From: Rhizobium sp. R711
GTDB taxonomy: Bacteria > Pseudomonadota > Alphaproteobacteria > Rhizobiales > Rhizobiaceae
Reading direction: 5' to 3'
DNA: 64,000 nt
Assembly (NCBI RefSeq): GCF_002211365.1
Contig: NZ_LOKZ01000002.1
Location: forward strand, 124,001 to 188,000
The position numbers were made by a program, and so were the translations under genes. The notes below the pieces were generated by a model. It worked only from the letters and a program-made list of their open reading frames with translations. It was not told the origin of the DNA and searched no databases. Positions 53,531 through 61,201 of this stretch are shown piece by piece. Position 1 is the stretch's first letter. The number at the start of each line of letters is the position of its first letter.

Positions 53531-54243
53531 TGTGATTTCTCCAATGTTCTGAGAGCCGGACCGCCGATCGAGACGTCCGCCTTAAGTCCCTGCGGCGCGA
53601 TGAACATCTCCATGTTCTCGCGGGACAATTCCCAATGTTCAAAGACGAGATCGACGACGGCATCCTCGTCGTGCGCCGCCAGCGCTTCGATGAAGGCGTC
53701 GTGGTGTTCGACCGCCTGCTGAAGCCGGCGCTTCATGTCCTCGTTTTTCGGCCGGAAGAAGGTGTGACCGATCCGGGCATGGTCGATGAGCAGGCGACCA
53801 AGGCTTGGCTGCAAATAGACGTTTGCCGACATCTCGCCGAAGATCTCGTGGAAGCGGTTGTTCTCAAGGACCATGTCCAAGGCGTCGCGGTTTTCGCTGG
53901 CCCTGCGGAAGCGTTCCTGCGTCTGCTTCAAATCCGCAAGTTGTGATGATTTGAAGTTCTGGACCGCCAATCGACCAATGGCCGCATAGATCATCGGCGC
54001 GACCAGAAAGAAGTTTCGCAGCGTGGCGTGGTTCATCGGAATGACGCGTGCGCCGCGGTTTTCGCGAATATCGACATAACCTTCGCCTGCCAGCCGACGA
54101 AAGATGTCCCGCACCGGTGTTCGAGAAAGGCCATAGCGCTCGCTCAGACTGGCTTCGTCGAGATCGGCGTCGGGGTCGAGCTCCATCGTCAGAATTTCAC
54201 GTTTCAGGTCTTCGTACAGGTTGGCCTTGACGGTCTTCGCCAT
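53527..54243 (-). CDS. GntR-family (FCD) regulator of hydroxyproline-like operon
   Basis: 238 residues. N-terminal winged helix at about 6-70 (DLDEASLSERYGLSRTPVRD, FRRLAGEGYVDI), and C-terminal FCD helical ligand domain with HDAFIEALAAHDEDAV and NRFHEIF. It is the first gene of an apparent 10-gene minus-strand operon and is preceded by a perfect inverted repeat at 54312-54332. It most likely represses the operon until the amino-acid substrate or an imine intermediate binds. A relative is encoded at 57053-57760. Confidence 0.92.
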   Translation of the reverse strand: MAKTVKANLYEDLKREILTMELDPDADLDEASLSERYGLSRTPVRDIFRRLAGEGYVDIRENRGARVIPMNHATLRNFFLVAPMIYAAIGRLAVQNFKSSQLADLKQTQERFRRASENRDALDMVLENNRFHEIFGEMSANVYLQPSLGRLLIDHARIGHTFFRPKNEDMKRRLQQAVEHHDAFIEALAAHDEDAVVDLVFEHWELSRENMEMFIAPQGLKADVSIGGPALRTLEKSQ

Positions 54244-54655
54244 GCGTTACTCCACGCCGTTGGTTGCGCCATGGCAGAAACATGGCACGCATCTAATATG
54301 CTGTCAATAAATTGTGTACTTTGCGTACACAACAAAAGTTCTGACGGAATACAATTTTGGATGAAGCTGAGTTAACGGCCTGAAATAGCTAGCGATTCCG
54401 TCGCGACGGTTTCGCTTCGCGTCACCGCGGATCAAGGCTGGATGAAAGGAACCGGAGGCGAACTCGGCATTGGACAAGCTGCGGAGTCCGGGATCAGGCG
54501 CCACGCAGCTATGGCCGTGGGCACATCCAATCCGAAAGAGATGGAAGTTTGGGTGGCAAGGATTGGCGAACCCCGCGCATTCCAGAGCAAAACCTAGGCT
54601 GATGACGCCCGATATCGTGTGCGTCACTTTTCCGGAGGTTTATGGCGAGCCCTGC
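54244..54655. other. Intergenic gap containing operon promoter
   Basis: 412 bases between the GntR gene and the second oxidase gene. The only clear element is the inverted repeat at 54312-54332; the remaining 300 bases next to the oxidase stop contain no supported gene. Confidence 0.5.
54312..54332. promoter_or_regulatory. Perfect inverted repeat, candidate GntR operator
   Basis: TTGTGTAC at 54312-54319 and GTACACAA at 54325-54332 are exact reverse complements with a 5-base spacer. The GTAC-bearing form is typical of FCD-type GntR regulators, and it lies 69-89 bases before the GntR start. Confidence 0.75.
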
Positions 54656-56002
54656 TCACTCGGCCCCTGCGCGCCATTCGCGATATGCAAGGTGCAGCTT
54701 CGCGCCGATCGTTGCAAACGGCTGTGGTGGCCATGGTGTCGGCGCAGCCAGTCGTGCGTAGACCCGGCCAAGCTCGGTGTCGTATCCAAGAGCCAGTTCG
54801 GCAGCCGCGATCCCGGATGCTGTCGAGTTCGAGGCTCCAAGGCCGTTGCAGCCGCATGCGGCAAATACGTTGCGTTCGATTTCGCCGAAGGCTGGGACAT
54901 GGTTGCGTGTAATGGCCATGGCGCCCGCCCAGCGATATTGCATCTTCACCCCACACAAGTCGGGGAAGCGGTGGCCGAACTTCGCGTCATGCAGGCGTCC
55001 GGCGCGCCTTATCGCCGCGTCATTCACCGCAATGCCCGGATTGTAGCTGTAACGTGAGCGCACCAGAATCCGGTCGCCGCTCCCGGTGTTGATGCGACGA
55101 ACGGTCGTTCCCATGGGCAGGGCGGGTGTTGCCGCCCACTTTCGTTGTCCGCCAAGGCGGGAGGGATCGAATTCCTCGGTAAGCGAGGCATAAGTGAAGA
55201 TATGGAGCAGACGTTCGCGGAAGAAACCGAAGCTCTCCGCATGCCCGTTGTTCGCCAGAATGATCTTTTCCGCCTGCACGGATCCCTGTGGTGTCTTGAC
55301 GAGCCAGCCGCTCTCGTGGCGTTCAAACGAAAGTGCAGGTGTTCGCTCGAAAAGCCTGATCGGGTCGTTTAGGCCGTCGGCAACCGCGCGAATGTAGGCG
55401 GCCGGCTGTATGATGACCGTGCCGGGTGTGAAGAGACCGCAGGTGTAAGCGAGCGATCCGGTCACGGTGCCGATCTCCCTGGCGCTCAGCAACCGATGAT
55501 CCTCGCCCATCCTTGAAAGCTGCTCGGCGTAATTTGCAAGGTGCCTGTCGCCTTCAGGGCTTATCGCAACGCTGTAGCGCCCGCAGCGGTCGAAAATGTC
55601 TCTGCTTAACCCGTATTCCTCTGCCATCTCCGCGGCCAAGGCAATCGCCGAGCGCTGGATCAGCACCGACTGTTTGAACTTGTTTTCGGTTTCTCCGCTG
55701 AAATCGTCGGAGGAAACCTCGTGCGGAAGGTCGATGATGAAGCCCGAATTCGCGCCTGCAGGTCCTTCGCTGACAACCCCTGCTTCCAGGATTGCAACGC
55801 CGGCAGAAGGATCCAGGCGCGAAATGCGCCGGGCTGCCGAAAGACCGGCAAAACCGCCGCCGATGATGACGATGTCCGCGATAACCGATCCCGTCAGCGC
55901 CGGGCGTGGCGTGCGCGGTGGAAGGGTCGCCACCCAGCCCGAAACACCAGCACTTTTCGGAAGCTTCGACGCGACAAAGACGTCTTTGGAACCGGAGAGC
56001 AT
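54656..56002 (-). CDS. FAD-dependent amino-acid oxidoreductase, second paralogue
   Basis: 448 residues, the same length and plan as the protein encoded at 49763-51109. FAD motif IIGGGFAGLSAARRISR lies near residues 46-62, and the lead-in SAGVSGWVATLPPR and the AGANSGFIIDLPHEV segment match the paralogue. It likely oxidises a D-amino acid or secondary amine. It is separated from the DapA-type gene by one base, so it is part of a GntR-DapA-oxidase unit. The difference in sequence suggests a related but different substrate. Confidence 0.87.
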   Translation of the reverse strand: MLSGSKDVFVASKLPKSAGVSGWVATLPPRTPRPALTGSVIADIVIIGGGFAGLSAARRISRLDPSAGVAILEAGVVSEGPAGANSGFIIDLPHEVSSDDFSGETENKFKQSVLIQRSAIALAAEMAEEYGLSRDIFDRCGRYSVAISPEGDRHLANYAEQLSRMGEDHRLLSAREIGTVTGSLAYTCGLFTPGTVIIQPAAYIRAVADGLNDPIRLFERTPALSFERHESGWLVKTPQGSVQAEKIILANNGHAESFGFFRERLLHIFTYASLTEEFDPSRLGGQRKWAATPALPMGTTVRRINTGSGDRILVRSRYSYNPGIAVNDAAIRRAGRLHDAKFGHRFPDLCGVKMQYRWAGAMAITRNHVPAFGEIERNVFAACGCNGLGASNSTASGIAAAELALGYDTELGRVYARLAAPTPWPPQPFATIGAKLHLAYREWRAGAE

Positions 56003-56003
56003 G

Positions 56004-56891
56004 TCATATCGCCTCCCGCTCGATGAGCGTATCGAGGGACTGCCGGACCGCCGGGATCCAATCGGCAGAAAGGCCGCGCAAGGGCTTTCGTGGGGATCCG
56101 GCGCCGTAGCCGGTCAGTTGGGAAGCAGCGTAAACGGTTTGTACGTAGTCACCCTTTGAAATGAGGGCCATCGCCGGCTCAAGCAGCTTCCACAGTTCGC
56201 GAACCTCGACCCAATTGCCCTTCGCGGCGGCGGCCACGATTGAAAGGCATGTTTTCGGCGCGAAATTCGCTCCTCCCCAGATCAGGCCGTGGCAGCCGGC
56301 ATAGAGCGCGTATGGGACAAGGCTGTCAGCGCCATTCATGACGAACTTGCCGGTGCGAACAAGCTCCGCCTGTTTGCCAAGGTCGCCGCCACTGTCCTTG
56401 ACGGCGCAAAAGCCGGGAATTTCGCTGAGCTTGATCAAGAGCTCAGGCGTAATCGCGACGCCGACCGCGTGCGGTACGTTGTAGCCGATCACTGGAAGGC
56501 CGGCCTTGGCGACCTCGGCGTAGAAATCGAGGATACCGCGATCATCGGTCGGTCCTTCGAAGAACGGCGGAAGAACCATCACCGCTTCCGCGCCGGCATC
56601 GCGGGCGCGCGCTGTGCGCTCGACAACATCCTCGACGAGAAGGGCGGAAGTTTGGGCGAGGACCTTGGCGCGACCATTCGCGATGCGCGCGCCCCGCTTG
56701 ATCAGCGCTTCGGATTCTTCCTTGGAAAGATAGACGTGCATACCCGTTCCGGAACTCAATAGAAAGCTGCGGACACCTGCTGCGAGATATCGCTCAATGT
56801 TATGTTCGAGCCTGCTATAGTCGATGCGTCCCGCGTCGTCGAACGGCGTGGCGATCGCAAGATTAAGGCCTGGAAACTGGAAGTCTGGCAT
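56004..56891 (-). CDS. DapA-family lyase/deaminase, second paralogue
   Basis: 295 residues. DapA-type TIM barrel with the Schiff-base Lys in FCAVKDSGGDLG near residue 162, the Tyr in VIGYNVPHAVG near 134, and SSGTGMHVYLSKEE near 47. It is more diverged from the first paralogue than the oxidases are from each other. In this setting it may act on the imine made by the adjacent oxidase. Alternative: an aldolase for a 2-keto-acid. Confidence 0.87.
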   Translation of the reverse strand: MPDFQFPGLNLAIATPFDDAGRIDYSRLEHNIERYLAAGVRSFLLSSGTGMHVYLSKEESEALIKRGARIANGRAKVLAQTSALLVEDVVERTARARDAGAEAVMVLPPFFEGPTDDRGILDFYAEVAKAGLPVIGYNVPHAVGVAITPELLIKLSEIPGFCAVKDSGGDLGKQAELVRTGKFVMNGADSLVPYALYAGCHGLIWGGANFAPKTCLSIVAAAAKGNWVEVRELWKLLEPAMALISKGDYVQTVYAASQLTGYGAGSPRKPLRGLSADWIPAVRQSLDTLIEREAI

Positions 56892-57052
56892 TCGGTGGGT
56901 CCTCCCGCGTTAAGTATCGGAAGCTCAAGCCTATGGCCTTGAGCTGCGTGTAGGCATAGATTCGGCGCCAGCATCGAACGTGGAGCGCGCGCGCCCCACG
57001 TCTTCAGAATCTGAGACCCGCAAACGGGCTGGTGACGTCTCGAACTCGATCC

Positions 57053-57760
57053 TTAAAATGCGGGCGTTTCCAGACCTTCAGGGGCCGCGTACATGGCCAT
57101 GTTTCGTCGAGAAAGTTCGAGATGCAGGCGCGCAAGCTCAGCCGCGGCATCGACATCGCGTTGTTCGATGGCTCCGATCATTTCCTCGTGCTGCTGGGAG
57201 GCCAGTTCGAGCTCTTCCTGCATGCGGGGCGTATTTGGATGCTTGTAGAAGATCTTCCCGATCCGGGCATGGTCGATCTGAAGCCTGCGTAGGCTTGGCA
57301 CGAGGTAGACATTGTGCGCCATCTCGCCCAATTGGCGATGAAACTGATCGTTGTGGAAGACGCGACCCTCTACGTCGTTCTCATCGATCGCGGTCTGGAA
57401 CGATTGCTGGATCTGCTTGAGAACATCGAGCTCCGCCCGGGTGCGGTTCTCGGCGGCGAGCTTGTTTGCGGTGATGTAGATCATCGGTGCCAGAAGAAAG
57501 AAATCCCGCAGCGACTGGTAGCTCATCGAGCTGACCCGCGCAGCGCGGTTGGTTTCCAGTTCGATATAGCCTTCGCCGGCCATCTGACGCATCAGTTCGC
57601 GAACCGGCGGACGCGACAGGCCGAACTCCTCGCTCAGCGCCACTTCGTCCAGAATTGCGCCCGGAGCAAGCTCCATCGTCAGGATTCGGCGGCGCAGAGC
57701 AAGGCCCAAGCTGGCCTTGCGGTCGAGGTTCGCATGCTCGGAAATCATTGCGCCGTTCAT
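57053..57760 (-). CDS. GntR-family (FCD) regulator, second paralogue
   Basis: 235 residues from the ATG at 57760 with AAAGGAG upstream. Winged helix about 16-75 (DEVALSEEFGLSRPPVRELM) and FCD domain with FHRQLGEMAHNV and QQHEEMIGAIEQRDVDAAA. It is homologous along its length to the regulator at 53527-54243, sharing ILTMEL, the FFL-APMIY segment and the DHARIG region. It heads the second module and may control it separately. Confidence 0.91.
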   Translation of the reverse strand: MNGAMISEHANLDRKASLGLALRRRILTMELAPGAILDEVALSEEFGLSRPPVRELMRQMAGEGYIELETNRAARVSSMSYQSLRDFFLLAPMIYITANKLAAENRTRAELDVLKQIQQSFQTAIDENDVEGRVFHNDQFHRQLGEMAHNVYLVPSLRRLQIDHARIGKIFYKHPNTPRMQEELELASQQHEEMIGAIEQRDVDAAAELARLHLELSRRNMAMYAAPEGLETPAF

Positions 57761-57786
57761 TGGTGCTCCTTTTGGAAGACATTACG

Positions 57787-57803
57787 TAGACATATGATAG
57801 ACA
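57787..57803. promoter_or_regulatory. TAGACA direct repeat before second GntR gene
   Basis: TAGACA occurs at 57787-57792 and 57798-57803, one helical turn apart, about 30-40 bases before the regulator ATG. It could be an operator or part of the promoter. There is no clear inverted repeat like that of the first module. Confidence 0.35.
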
Positions 57804-58019
57804 GTCAAGATGTCGCCATCTCTTATTTGGGACGATGCTCCAGAGAGTTTCGAACCGCTGCTATAGAGGAGAGTGACTGGTCCGCAGGTGATGGCAGTGA
57901 TGCTGGCTTGCCGTTCCGAAGGACTGGGCAGAGACTGGCCGCCTCATTCTCGATGGAATTGCCCTGCCCAAAGCAATGGTCGTCATCCTGTTTCCTGCAG
58001 TTACCCGAAGGGGAAACGA

Positions 58020-58907
58020 TCATGCATGAAGTGCGGCAGTGAGCCACGACGCAGCCCGGTTGATTGCCACGGTCCTTCTCGACTTCAACGGCAGCAAAAC
58101 ATTGTACCGGCCCTCCGGTGACAGTCTGGTCTCATCGAGAGCAACGAGCGTGCCGTCATCAAGAAACGTCTGAACAAGAGTGCCCCAGCCGAGCGCAACT
58201 CCTTGACCCGCGCGGGCGGCGAATATCGTCTCGGTATAGTGGCTGAAACGAAGAGAAGGCGTGACCTCGAACTGCACGCCAAGTTCTTCCAGCCATTGGC
58301 CCCAGGAAAGCCATGACCGGTCCTCCGCATCAGTCTCGATGAACTCGTCAGTCGCCGACAATGGGCCGTTGCCGCGCCGGTTGAGGTATTCCGGCGAGCA
58401 GACAAGCATAATCACGTCCCCGCGCGAGGCAATCACCGTTGCGTCGCTGAAGGGAGGCAGGCCGAAGCGGATGGCGAGATCGACAGTCCCGCTATCCAGA
58501 TCGATCTTTGCATCCTGGGAAACGACGCGGATCTGGATGCCGGGATTCTGGGCGCGAAAATCGGCGAGCCGGGGAAGTAGCCAGAACGATGAGAAAGCCA
58601 CGGTCGCGCCAATGGTGACGACATCCTGGGCCGCCCCCTTTATGGCATCGATCGCGTCGGAAATGTTGGAGAAACTCTGCGCAAGGGAGGCCCCCAGAAC
58701 CAGGCACGCAGCAGTCGGCTCAATCGCGCGATGCTTGCGCAAGAACATTGGCTGACCGAGTTCTTCTTCAAGCAACGCAATTTGCCGGCTTACGGCCGCC
58801 TGGGTAACCCCGAGCTCGCCGGCCGCGATGGTGAAGCTCTTCCGGCGAAGGACCGCTTCCAGCATGATCAACGCCGTCATCGACGGCAAGCGCCTGCGAA
58901 ACTGCAT
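58020..58907 (-). CDS. LysR-family regulator (GcvA-like)
   Basis: 295 residues. The N-terminal winged helix reads SFTIAAGELGVTQAAVSRQI (about 24-43), followed by ALLEEELGQPMFLRKHRAIE, the GcvA-like pattern. The C-terminal domain includes VDLAIRFGLPPFSDATVIAS and GQGVALGWGTLVQTFL. It is on the same strand as the GntR-DapA-oxidase module but 259 bases upstream of it. It could regulate those genes or something outside. It faces nuoH divergently with 191 bases between. Confidence 0.9.
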   Translation of the reverse strand: MQFRRRLPSMTALIMLEAVLRRKSFTIAAGELGVTQAAVSRQIALLEEELGQPMFLRKHRAIEPTAACLVLGASLAQSFSNISDAIDAIKGAAQDVVTIGATVAFSSFWLLPRLADFRAQNPGIQIRVVSQDAKIDLDSGTVDLAIRFGLPPFSDATVIASRGDVIMLVCSPEYLNRRGNGPLSATDEFIETDAEDRSWLSWGQWLEELGVQFEVTPSLRFSHYTETIFAARAGQGVALGWGTLVQTFLDDGTLVALDETRLSPEGRYNVLLPLKSRRTVAINRAASWLTAALHA

Positions 58908-59098
58908 TGCAAAACCCTCACCGCATTACTCTTCATTATGTGAGCGTGAGAATTAATGCCGCGGCCTAATACCTGCAAGCCGTTAGCCGCAGATGATGTG
59001 AGATGCGACGGATTGTATGGGGCGCGTGGTCGCTGTATCCTGAGGTCTGACTTGCGGATAACCGGAGCTAAAGTCCGGTCGCGTGTTTTAACCTGTCA

Positions 59099-60103
59099 AT
59101 GAAGCCGCTGCGGATCATGGAACTCATATTCGCCATCGGATTGATCGTCTTCAAGGTTGCGTTGCTGATTGCGATGCTGCTGCTGTTGCCCTTGCCGCTC
59201 ACCTGGCTGGAACGCAAGATCGCCGGACACATGCAGCAACGGATGGGACCCATGCGCGTTGGCTGGCATGGGCTGCTGCAGCCGGTGGCGGACGGAATCA
59301 AACTCTTGACCAAAGAGGACCACATCCCGGCCGAGGCTGATCGCTTCCTGTTCAAAGTGGCTCCGATCCTAGCGCTTGCTCCGCCCTTCGTGGTGTTCGT
59401 CGCGATCCCCTTTGGCGAATCCATCTCGGTGCTCGGCAAGGAGATTTCCCTTTACGTCTCCGACATGAATGTGGCGCTTCTCTTCGTCTTCGCTGTGCTC
59501 GGGATCGAGGTCTATGGTGTCATCTTCGGTGGCTGGGCAGCCAACAGCAAGTACGCTGTGCTTGGCAGCCTCAGGACCTGCGCGCAGATGATCAGCTACG
59601 AGATCCCAATGGGGTTCGCGGTGATCGGCGTGGTGATGCTGGCGCAATCCATGAGCCTTCTCGAAATCGTGCGAGCGCAGGCCGATGTCTGGAACATCGT
59701 CTATCAACCGGTCGGATTCTTCGTGTTCTTTGTTGCCGGATTGGCCGAAGCGCAGCGCATTCCTTTCGACCTGGCGGAAGCGGAAGGCGATCTCGGTGCC
59801 GGGTTCCATACCGAATACAGCGGCATCCGCTTTGCGTTCTTCATGATCAGCGAATATTCGATCGTCCTTTTGGTCTCGGTCCTGGTGGTGCTCCTGTTTT
59901 TCGGCGGCTGGAACGGCGTACTCATCCCCTTGCCACCGCTCCTCTGGTTTGCGCTCAAGGTCGCGTTCTTCGTCTACTTGTTCATGTGGTTCCGCTTCAC
60001 CTTCCCGCGCTATCGCTACGACCAGCTGATGGCGATCGGATGGAAAGTCTTGCTTCCGCTGTCGATGGCGAACATAATCATCACTGGTCTTGTCTTTTTT
60101 TAG
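59099..60103 (+). CDS. nuoH: NADH-quinone oxidoreductase subunit NuoH
   Basis: 334 residues from the ATG at 59099; a second ATG at 59117 is possible, and neither has a clear Shine-Dalgarno site. Complex I membrane subunit with eight or more helices and the hallmark LPLTWLERKIAGHMQQRMGP segment near residue 31, LLQPVADGIKLLTKED near 55, and PFDLAEAEGDLGAGFHTEYS near 221. NuoH forms the quinone chamber joining the peripheral and membrane arms. Normally it is flanked by NuoG and NuoI in one operon; here NuoG is on the opposite strand. Confidence 0.96.
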   Translation: MKPLRIMELIFAIGLIVFKVALLIAMLLLLPLPLTWLERKIAGHMQQRMGPMRVGWHGLLQPVADGIKLLTKEDHIPAEADRFLFKVAPILALAPPFVVFVAIPFGESISVLGKEISLYVSDMNVALLFVFAVLGIEVYGVIFGGWAANSKYAVLGSLRTCAQMISYEIPMGFAVIGVVMLAQSMSLLEIVRAQADVWNIVYQPVGFFVFFVAGLAEAQRIPFDLAEAEGDLGAGFHTEYSGIRFAFFMISEYSIVLLVSVLVVLLFFGGWNGVLIPLPPLLWFALKVAFFVYLFMWFRFTFPRYRYDQLMAIGWKVLLPLSMANIIITGLVFF

Positions 60104-60133
60104 GGGCCAAAGCGGCTCCGGAGTGGGGCAGCG

Positions 60134-60700
60134 ATGTCGCACGCACAGGACAGAATTGGAACTTGGATCGGCTGGGCATTCTTCGCCGACCTCGCGAACG
60201 CTTTGGCGTTGACCTTCGGTTACATGTTTTCCAAACCGGTGACCATGCAGTACCCGGACAAGGAAAAATGGCTGCCCTACTCGCGTTACCGGGGGCACCA
60301 CTTCCTGACGCGCGACGAAGCCGGCGAGATCAAATGCGTGGCGTGCGAACTCTGCGCGCGGATTTGTCCCTGCGACTGCATCGAAGTCGTCCCTTACGAG
60401 GATGAGAAGGGCAACCGTCACCCGGCGAAATTCGAGATCGACACGGCCCGGTGCCTCTTCTGCGGCCTATGTGAGGATGCCTGTCCGGCCGACGCGATCA
60501 AGCTTGGCCAGCAGTATGAATTCTCGAGTTTCTCCTCGAAAGACCTGGTAATCGGACGCGACGATCTGCTCGCCAAACCGGGTAAAGCGGCGACCGGCGG
60601 CGGCGTGGTCGCCGCGCGCCTGAACACAGAACGCGACGTCCTGGTCGAGACGAGCGAGCCGCAAGGGTACAACTGGTGGCGGAATATCCGCAGAAGATGA
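60134..60700 (+). CDS. nuoI: NADH-quinone oxidoreductase subunit NuoI
   Basis: 188 residues. Peripheral-arm subunit carrying two 4Fe-4S clusters. The two ferredoxin motifs are CVACELCARICPCDC near residues 68-82 and CLFCGLCEDACPADA near 107-121. RGHHFLTRDEAGEIKC is typical of NuoI. It follows nuoH by 30 bases on the same strand. It connects the chain of iron-sulfur clusters from NuoG to quinone. Confidence 0.96.
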   Translation: MSHAQDRIGTWIGWAFFADLANALALTFGYMFSKPVTMQYPDKEKWLPYSRYRGHHFLTRDEAGEIKCVACELCARICPCDCIEVVPYEDEKGNRHPAKFEIDTARCLFCGLCEDACPADAIKLGQQYEFSSFSSKDLVIGRDDLLAKPGKAATGGGVVAARLNTERDVLVETSEPQGYNWWRNIRRR

Positions 60701-60738
60701 CGCGCCAGCCGCAAGTGGGGCGCAGAAAGGAGGCGCAG

Positions 60739-61179
60739 ATGCATGTGTGCCAGATTTTGAATAGCAAGTCTCCCGAGATCATCTCGGTCGCACCGGACCA
60801 CACGATGGTGGAGGTCCTGAGACTGTTTCGCGAAAACAACATCGGCTTCGTCATTGTCGGTCGTTCCCCGGGGGAATGCCTGGGCACGGTGTCGGAGAGG
60901 GACTGCTGCAACGCGATCGCTGAATATGGAACCGAAGCGCCCGCCATGCGCGTCCGCGATATCATGAACCGCCGGGTGGCGACCTGCTCGACAGACGATT
61001 TACTGCCTCTTGTAATGGCGATCATGACCGAACGGCGCACGCGCCATGTGCTGGTCATGGATGGCGAGACCATTGTCGGCATTGTCAGTATCGGCGACGT
61101 GGTCAAGTACAGGCTCGAGGAAGCGATGCGCACGGAGCAGGATCTGCACGACTACATCAGCGGGGTCAGCTATCATTGA
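60739..61179 (+). CDS. CBS-domain protein
   Basis: 146 residues from the ATG at 60739 with AAAGGAGG upstream; a longer frame overlapping nuoI is rejected. Two CBS motifs: MVEVLRLFRENNIGFVIVG with ERDCCNAIAEYG near 22-62, and LPLVMAIMTERRTRHVLVM with GIVSIGDVVKYRLEE near 90-125. CBS pairs bind adenosyl nucleotides or NAD(H) and regulate partners. It is the third gene after nuoH-nuoI, which suggests a role in sensing nucleotides for respiration, by inference. It converges with nuoG, the stops being 22 bases apart. Confidence 0.88.
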   Translation: MHVCQILNSKSPEIISVAPDHTMVEVLRLFRENNIGFVIVGRSPGECLGTVSERDCCNAIAEYGTEAPAMRVRDIMNRRVATCSTDDLLPLVMAIMTERRTRHVLVMDGETIVGIVSIGDVVKYRLEEAMRTEQDLHDYISGVSYH

Positions 61180-61201
61180 CAAGATACGCCTGGGTTAAGG
61201 G

